A DNA stretch of 64,000 nt from Nicotiana tabacum (Eukaryota > Streptophyta > Magnoliopsida > Solanales > Solanaceae), in the NCBI RefSeq assembly GCF_000715075.1, contig NC_134085.1, positions 152,052,178 through 152,116,177 on the forward strand, read 5' to 3'. Below the pieces are notes generated by a model, which worked only from the letters and a program-made list of their open reading frames with translations, was not told the origin of the DNA and did not search any database. Positions 57,351 to 64,000 of this stretch are shown here, piece by piece. A program made the translations under genes and the position numbers. The number at the start of each line of letters is the position of its first letter. Position 1 is the stretch's first letter.

Positions 57351-58560
57351 TGATATGTTATCCCAAAACTGCTCCAACCGCTACATCACTAGCATCACAC
57401 ATGAGCTCAAAAGGAATACTCCAATTAGGAGCAGTGATAATGGGAGTAGTTGTCAACTTGAACTTGAGAAATTCAAATGCTCTAATGCAATCATCATTGA
57501 AGTGATATTTAGCATCTTTCTCCAAAAGTTTCCACAAGGGGTTTACCACTTTGGAAAAATCCTTTATGAAGCGCCAATAGAACCCTGCATGACCCAAGAA
57601 ACTTCTCACACCCTTCACTGATATTGGAGGTGGAAGTTTAGAAATCACCTCTATTTTCGCCTTGTTGACTTCTATTCCCTTCTTTGAAATCTTTTGGCCA
57701 AGGACGATACCCTCATCGACCATAAAATGGAATTTTTCCCAATTCAACACAAAGTTCGTTTCTTCACACCTTGTCAAAACCTTATCCAAATTTGCCAAGC
57801 AATCATAAAAGAAATCCCCAACTACCGAAAAGTCATCCATGAAGATTTCAAGGTAGTCCTCTACCATATCCGTAAAGATTGCCATCATACACCGTTGAAA
57901 AGTTGTCTGTGCATTGCATAAGCTAAATAGCATCCGCTTAAAAGTGAAAGTTCCATAGGGACAAGTGAAATTTGTTTTCTCTTGATCTTCCAGGGCAATA
58001 AGGATTTGATTGTAGCCTGAATATCCATCTAGAAAGCAATAGAACGCCTTGCCGACCAACCTATCAAGCATTTAGTCAAGAAAGGGTAGTGGAAAATGGT
58101 CTTTCCTTGTGACTTTGTTTAGATTCCGATAGTCCATACACACTCTCTATCTGGTCATCGTTCTTGTTGGAATCAACTCGTTCTTATCATTGGTGACCAC
58201 AGTTATGCCCCCTTCTTCGGAACACATTGCACCGGAGAAGTCCACAAACTGTCAGAAATGGGGTAGACGACCCCGACATCTAACCACTTTATGATCTTCT
58301 TTTTTATCACCTCTTACATGGCTTCATTGAGTCTCATTTGATGTTCAATGGAGGGTTTGGCATCTTCCCCAAATTAATCTTGTGCATGCAAAATGCGGGG
58401 CTTATTCTCGAATATCCGCCAAAGTCCACCCAATAACTTTGTTCCTCTTGTGGAGCACAACCAATGTAAAGTCAACCTGCACGTTAGTCAAACAAGAGGA
58501 AAGAATAAACGGTAAAGTAGAGCAAGGGTCAAGGACTTCATACCTGAGATGTGGAGGTAA
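57351..58560 (-). pseudogene. Athila reverse transcriptase (broken)
   Basis: 58071-57358 is open for 237 residues: FYCFLDGYSGYNQI, the active site FMDDFSVVG (both Asp kept) and the GIEVNKAKIEVISKLPPP segment, then the start of RNase H with [13 protein letters not shown]. Upstream, VCMDYRNLN and KDHFPLPF (about 58140-58075) follow a TAG and a frame change. The linker to protease (58560-58150) has several stops. Confidence 0.9.
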
Positions 58561-59440
58561 TGGCTTCAACTCCAAGATAGGAGGTTCTTCAATTGAAGGC
58601 TTTGTAGGAGGAGTTTTCCTATCTCAAGATCCAAGGAAAGTTTCCGAGGTGCATAATTGTACGACCCCATACCTTGCAAAGAATTAACACATTCCATGAA
58701 GCCATCCATTTCATCATTATCAAAATTGAGCAAAATGGCCTCGAACATGTCACTCGCATTAATCTTGGAATTTGTATCATCAATAATCACATCGGTTACC
58801 AAGTCAACAAATGAACACACTTCATTGCTATTCGGTTGACTCATAGATTTACACACGTGGAACACCACCTTTTCATCACCCACACGGAAAGTGAATTCAC
58901 CAGTTTTCATATCAATAAGAGCCTTCCCCGTATAAAGGAAAGGTCTAGCAAGAATAATCAGTACCTCATAGTCCACTTCACAATAGAGAATAAGAAAATC
59001 TGCTGGGAGAACGAACTTGTCAACTCGAACCAATACATCCTCAATCACCCCAACGGTCTCTTCATTGTAGGATCGACCATTTGTAATCTCATAGATGTGG
59101 GTCTTGGTTTCCCAATTCCTAATGTCTTGAAAACCAAATAGGGCATCAGATTGATACTGGCCCCAAGATCACAAAGAGCTTCTGCAAACTCGGCACTTTC
59201 AATGGTACAAGGAATTGTGAAAGCATCGAGATCTTCCAACTTAGGATCCATCGAATGCACAATTGCACTCACTTGGCGAGTGACTTTGATAGTTTCAAAA
59301 TTCATCAATCTCTTCTTTGTCACCAAGTCCTTCATAAACTTTGCATATCCGGGCATTTTCTCCAAAGCTTCAACTAATGACACATTTATAGAAAGACTTT
59401 TCATCATATCAATGAACTTCTTGAATTGATTTTTGCCATT
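58561..59440 (-). pseudogene. Athila protease region (broken)
   Basis: 59407-59045 has the helical N-terminal linker MPGYAKFMKDLVTKK and the active site ALCDLGASINLMP (DLGAS for DSG/DTG, usual in Athila-type elements). After a frame change 59048-58566 continues with VDKFVLPADFLIL and ILARPFLYTGKALIDMKTGE, the end of the fold, then an acidic linker. Confidence 0.85.
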
Positions 59441-61340
59441 TTTTTGGCAAGCCTTTGAGGATAGGGAGGAGGTGACTTAGGCAATGGTGCCTTAGCTTTT
59501 TGCACTATCGGCTCCGTAATGTCAATCACATGATCCCTAGATGGGTTCATATCATTTTGAGTCTCTTCCACCTTGCCATCAATATCAATCCGCACATCAT
59601 CATTTGTTTGCACGACATTATTCGAGATCTCCTCTTCTTCTACCACTTGCGCATCATCCACAAGTTGTATTAGACTTGAGGTAATTGCATCCCACCTCTT
59701 CCACTTCTTGTAGTAACGGCCATGGTATGCCCATAGTGTTTCCACCCTTCGGGTTCAACAACGTATCACTTGGTAGTGCCCCTAAGGACAAGAATTTAAA
59801 GTTTGAGAGATTTGACCCATTTTCACTTCTAAGTTACGGATTGATGTGTTGTGTGAAGTAAGTTGGGCATCAGAATTGGCATTCTTCTCCATCATTTGCT
59901 TGAACATGTTCTCAATATGACATATTTCATTGTTGGAGGAACTAGGACCATGAGAAAGATAAGAAGGTGGGTTGCTCGGTTGTTAGTACATCGATGGCCT
60001 TTAAAAACCCGACCCCCGATTTCCTTGGTTGTTGTTTTACCCACCTTGGTTGTTGCCTCCCCAATTGCCTTGGTTATTATTGTTTTTCCAATTCCCTTAG
60101 TTATTGCTTCCACTCAAATTGCCTTGATTGTTTCCACTATTCCAATTACCCTGGTTACTAGACCAATTGCCTTGATTATTCGAAGGTCTCCATTGTTGTT
60201 GACTAGGGCCTTGGTAGTTATTTATTTTCCCTTTAGAGTTGTTCATTTATTGGACCTCTTCATCTTGATCATTGTAAGAATATATTTGATCAAACCCACT
60301 ATTATCTTGCACAAAATTGTCCATTCTTTGTTGCACTTGTGGACTTCTTGTTCTTCTCTTGTTTACCATCATATTCACTCCCTCCATAGCATTGACTTGC
60401 TTCTGGTTTTGCACTTGTTGAAGTTGAGCCTTTGCCAATTGGTTCATGGTGGTTGTCAACTCGGTTATGGCTTGCCTATGGTCATGTAACTCTTTATGAA
60501 AAAGAATCACATTTGGATCACCTTGTGGAACATTGGCTCTAGATTGCCATGCCGATGAAGTATCCGCCATCTCATCCAAAATATCACATGCCTCTGCATA
60601 AGGCGTAGTCATGAAGTTCCCACCGACAAGTTGATTCACTGCACATTGGTTGGTGGTATTGATCCCCCGATAGAAAGTTTGTTAAATCATGTTCTCCATC
60701 ATATCATTAGTGGGGCACTCTTTCACCATTGTCCTATATCTTTCCTTATATCATGTAGTGGTTCATTAGGCTCTTGCTTGAATGCTAGAATCTCATCCCG
60801 AATAATGGCCATGTGCTCGGGAGAGAAGTACTTTGAAATAAATTTCTCCGCTAGTTCATCCCAAGTATGAATGGAATGATTTGGAAAACGTTCCGACCAA
60901 TCTAAAGCTTTCCCCCATAGAGAGAAGGTAAAAGCCTTAGCCTCAAAAAATCCTCGAATACATTTGTTTTGTTTGCTTCCCCAACACGTATCAACGAACC
61001 CCTTCAAGTGTTTATATGCATTTTGACCCGGTGCACCGGTGAAAAACACTCGTTGCTCGAGCAGAGTGAGCATCATGTTGGTTATTTGAAAGTTGCTCGC
61101 CCTAATACAGGGTGGGACTATAACACTTGCATACCCTTCATTCGGCAACACACAGTGTGGAACCGCTTGTGGTAAAGGTAGGGGTGGAACGAGAACATTG
61201 TCTTGAGGCGGTCGGCTTCGTTTATTGGCTTGAGGTTCAAGAGGGACCTCATCCATTGCATCCTCATCAACGTCCACATTCCCACGGTTGTGTTTTCGAG
61301 CTCATTGTTTTCCATGTTTGCACCTACAATACTCACATGT
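59441..61340 (-). pseudogene. gag: Athila gag (broken)
   Basis: Likely start near 61336 or 61277. 61277-60723 holds VLVPPLPLP, the capsid-like FKGAP-type block (VFFTGAPGQNAYKHLKGFVD), WSERFPNHSIHTWDELAEKFISKYF and ILAFKQEPNEPLHD. A frameshift near 60725 leads to 60639-60247 (TTPYAEACDILDEMADTSSAW, a Gln-rich helix). 60240-59960 is an Asn/Gln/Gly-rich low-complexity stretch with an 18-27-bp internal period, in shifted frame. 59745-59404 is an acidic and Pro-rich linker to protease. Confidence 0.85.
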
Positions 61341-61407
61341 TAGTAACAAGGAAGGAAAAAAGATATTCCAAAAACGCACCTAAATATATAGCTAGCACTA
61401 TCTTTTA

Positions 61408-61427
61408 GATCCCCGGTAACGGTGACA
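61408..61427 (-). other. Primer binding site of the Athila element
   Basis: Minus strand TGTCACCGTTACCGGGGATC, a few bases inside the 5' LTR. It differs at few positions from the aspartate-tRNA-type PBS typical of Athila elements. Confidence 0.8.
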
Positions 61428-61432
61428 AAAAT

Positions 61433-62490
61433 TGATCTCGTCCAATTTCACTCCTCTATTTGAGGATATGAAAATGGTCGATACAATAATAATACCCAAC
61501 AGAGTCGGGGTCGAAATTCACAGGGAGCTATGTGAATGGGTGTTAGTAGTATGTATCTTAGCACGTGAGTTTTTATATCTTAATTTGCACTTCCGAAATA
61601 TTGGGTTTTGTTTGGAAATCTAAGTTAGAATACAGTTGCGATTTAAAGAATAAAACTAGGAATTATTTTTGGTTGTTTTTCAAATGATAAAAAGGCCTAG
61701 GGCTATGGCCTTCACCTAGGTGTTCACCTAATATGTTATAAACTTTAAAGCTTATTTTATTGGTCGGGGTGTATTATAGCTATCAACATTTAAGTACCAC
61801 TCAATACCTCTCGGTCAGAGAGTAATTTTGCCCAATTTGACTTTCTCAAGTCCAAATGGGTATTGAATAAAGCAGTTGATAATAGGCTCAAGTCTAGTTT
61901 TGCTATCTCTAGGTTCAACCCTTTAATTGGGCTTATCAATCTCTCGATTGACCCAATTTCTTGCTAGCCAACTCTTTCTTTCTCAAGTAGAGACCAAATC
62001 AAATAGGCATGAAATAATGTTTGCAACCATTAATTCTTCAAATAAAAGCAAGAACAAGGCTAGATAATCAACATCCAACCATAAACAAGCAATAAATCAA
62101 ACAAATGTGACTGCGGCCGCGTAGCTGTTCTTCTGCGGCTGCACAACAATTGTGTGGTCCGCACTTCTGTTGAACTTGAGATGCAGGTTCTTTGAACTTT
62201 TGATTTTTCCCAGTTTCTGTGGCCGCACATGTCATGTGCGGACCACACTTTGCACTTGTCTTTGATAGGAGTTTCTTCACAATCTGTGGTCCGCACTTCT
62301 AAGCTTATGTGCATGTTTTTGTCCTTGAGTTCAGATCACTCTTGTTGAGTTAGATTTCATCTTGGGAGCTCATTTTCTACTATTCCTGCAATTAAGCATA
62401 TTTCATCAGTTTTCCGGAATATAATTAAACGCTTTTGGACTAAAACGAAAGCAAAATGTGCTAATAAATAGTCAAAATTCTCACTTATCA
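61433..62490 (-). repeat. 5' LTR of the Athila element (1058 bp)
   Basis: Matches 25317-26793 at both ends. About 420 bases are missing around 62098, where AATAAATCA joins a CAAATGTGACTGCGG segment. GTGCGG/CCGCAC blocks are at 62112-62300. Confidence 0.9.
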
Positions 62491-62495
62491 ATAAC
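62491..62495. repeat. Target site duplication ATAAC, right copy (Athila)
   Basis: Directly follows CTTATCA of the LTR; pairs with 25312-25316. Confidence 0.92.
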
Positions 62496-63037
62496 AGAGC
62501 ATGGGGTCTACATTTGCTTAAATTTATCATTCCCCCACGAAAGATTTTGGAGGAATAAATATTCACCACATGAGCTAAATATAGTTCCTCTCCTGTCTTT
62601 TGGAACAAGCATCGAAGACATGCAAATATCCTCCAAACGGAAGGACTTATTTGTGCCAAACATACCTGATAGCGGAGGCAGAACTCCGCGATAACTGAGT
62701 CAAACTCTCCACTCAAAGAGAACACATCCAAAGTAAATGGATACGTGTAAAAATATTTAAACCATCCTTGGGAAAAGTCACTCGCTTCGATAGATCAGGA
62801 ACAACAATATCCAACTCATTGCAGCGACAGTCTTCCTTCACAACTGGAATAATGGAAGAACTGATGGAAGAACTGATAGAAGAAGGATATCTGCCAACAA
62901 CCCATGTGCGAGGAAGAGCCAAAGAGAATTTCCCTTCGAAGTATTTTTTTTTTGTAACAAGACTTCGTCCACCGTTGGAGGAGCAGCATCCTCGGCATTG
63001 TTCTTGTCCTTTGAAGAGCTAACATCTTTTGAAGAAG
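62496..63037 (-). pseudogene. Antisense gene of TatX, 5' part (broken)
   Basis: Minus strand. From about 63015 down: a Ser/Lys/Asp-rich start in one frame (no clear ATG), a piece around 62900 with stops, then 62731-62496 with FSLSGEFDSVIAEFCLRYQV, ISPSVWRIFACLRCLFQ and KIFRGGMINLSKCRPHAL. The last piece resembles the N-terminal domain of 'putative gypsy type transposon' proteins. With one ATAAC copy left out, the frame stays open into the segment at 25311, so the Athila element split a single gene. Confidence 0.65.
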
Positions 63038-64000
63038 AAGCTATTTGGATGAAAGAAAAGCTTTTTTTGTTTGAAGGGAGTTAAAGAAAGGTTTATTAAT
63101 AGCAAGAAAGGTTTTAGAAAACTCGAATAATTATGGAGTATAAGGGGAGAAGGTTGATGCGTATAAGTAAAATTTTATGGCGACTAAACAAGTCGCCACA
63201 GAAGGTCGTCACATAAAATTATTTCTTGCAGCAAATGTAGGTCTCCACCCCAAATAGCGAAGAAATGCTACCTTTTGTGGAGACCTATTTAGTGCCCATA
63301 AAGTCGTATAAAAAATGTATTTCCTGTACTGAATGTAGGTCACCAAACATATAGTAATACTTTTATTTGCGACAAAAGAAGTTAGCCACAAAACTTGTCC
63401 TTATTTACTTTAATAACTTGTCCCTAAAACTTTATTTACTTTAATGCTCTACCAGTAACAAACATAAAAGTAAATTATTCTTTAAAGTATCATTATTCTC
63501 ATAAAGATATTGGCTAACTCAAATTAGTTTCATTTTTATTTTTATTTTTTTTATGAAAATTCTCCGTCAAGGCTTGGACATTAGTTTTGTGGCGATTAAA
63601 CTCACCATAAAAAATAAACAAAATGTGTCACAGAGTAGATTCTAGATAAGTCGCTACTCAAAACAACGTATAACTTATTGTGACGACTCGACCCTACCTT
63701 TTTATGACGGCTAAAGAGTTCATCACAGAGCGTCGTCATTGTAAACCTTGTTTTCTTTGGTGTTAAGAACCAAATTGAGTGCGTTGAAATTGCTTAAACA
63801 AGAAAATTAACAAGGGAAACACAAGGTATTAATACAAAGAATTAATTCGTACTTAAACATCCATTATAATACTTTTTTCAGGCAGTCTAACTAATTAAAT
63901 AAAGTTCAGTAATTATACGTGAAATTAACCTACAATATAATAAATTTTAGATAAAACTTACCAAACCCATCCCCAATTAAAGTGAATTGGTAAAACATAT
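63038..64000. other. Unassigned AT-rich DNA with GTCGC hairpins
   Basis: No gene is seen. 63038-63155 would be the upstream side of the antisense gene and, for TatX, the area of PPT and 3' LTR start; AAGGGGAGAAGG at 63142-63153 is a PPT candidate. From 63179 the sequence carries GGCGACT-AAACA-AGTCGCC, a perfect 7-bp inverted repeat, and looser copies (63584-63604, 63680-63750) with GTGACGAC and GTCGTC(A). Such motifs are common in subterminal regions of plant CACTA transposons, but no CACTA terminus is visible in the window. 63750-64000 shows nothing. Confidence 0.4.

Larger units (their letters stand above)
25317..62490 (-). mobile_element. Athila-type Ty3/gypsy element, split by Ogre-B
   Basis: LTRs at 25317-26793 (3') and 61433-62490 (5') flank gag, protease, RT, RNase H, integrase and a post-pol gene, all on the minus strand. 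The PBS (61408-61427), the FMDD active site and the EDQEKTNFTCPYGTF segment of RT are Athila-like. Without Ogre-B and one GTGAC copy the element is about 13.4 kb, normal for Athila. Target duplication is ATAAC. All genes are broken. Confidence 0.92.

Overview
The window is plant nuclear DNA made almost entirely of nested Ty3/gypsy LTR retrotransposons. I found no host gene, no tRNA or rRNA gene and no CRISPR array. The families present and the GTGCGG/CCGCAC-rich repeats suggest a large-genome Solanaceae species, perhaps Nicotiana. That is inference from family resemblance; the sequence contains no species marker.

Layout. (1) 1-19481, plus strand: Ogre-A, an Ogre element of the Tat lineage. 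The window opens inside its 5' LTR (to 1486). Then come the PBS, an extra ORF1 (DUF7745-like domain plus coiled coil), gag, protease, a short intron, RT-RNase H, a second (archaeal-type) RNase H, integrase, a 3.3 kb untranslated region with tandem repeats, the PPT and the 3' LTR (15936-19481). (2) 19482-25316, continuing at 62496 to about 63.1 kb: TatX, an older Tat-lineage element. It has lost its RT, its integrase is mutated, and downstream of pol it carries an antisense gene with a likely intron. Ogre-A abuts its protease region. (3) 25317-62490, minus strand: an Athila-type element with target duplication ATAAC, inserted in the antisense gene of TatX. (4) 32945-56743, minus strand: Ogre-B, 23.8 kb, complete with both LTRs and target duplication GTGAC, inserted in the integrase of the Athila element. 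(5) About 63.1-64.0 kb: unassigned AT-rich DNA with hairpins like those near CACTA transposon ends.

The order of events read from the nesting is TatX, then Athila, then Ogre-B. Ogre-A also came after TatX. All coding regions are broken by stops and frameshifts. Where Ogre-A has a stop at a CAG or TGG codon, Ogre-B usually keeps the sense codon, and the reverse also holds, which points to C-to-T decay.

The most interesting signal is a module of about 60 nt that occurs four times in each Ogre at the same four places: before ORF1, between ORF1 and gag, after pol, and just before the PPT. Across the eight copies four helices are kept while their bases change in pairs. Two of the helices cross, as in a pseudoknot. 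This looks like a conserved structured RNA at every cistron border of the Ogre genome, and I know of no description of it. The 3' untranslated regions also hold several tandem-repeat families, each built around a small hairpin.
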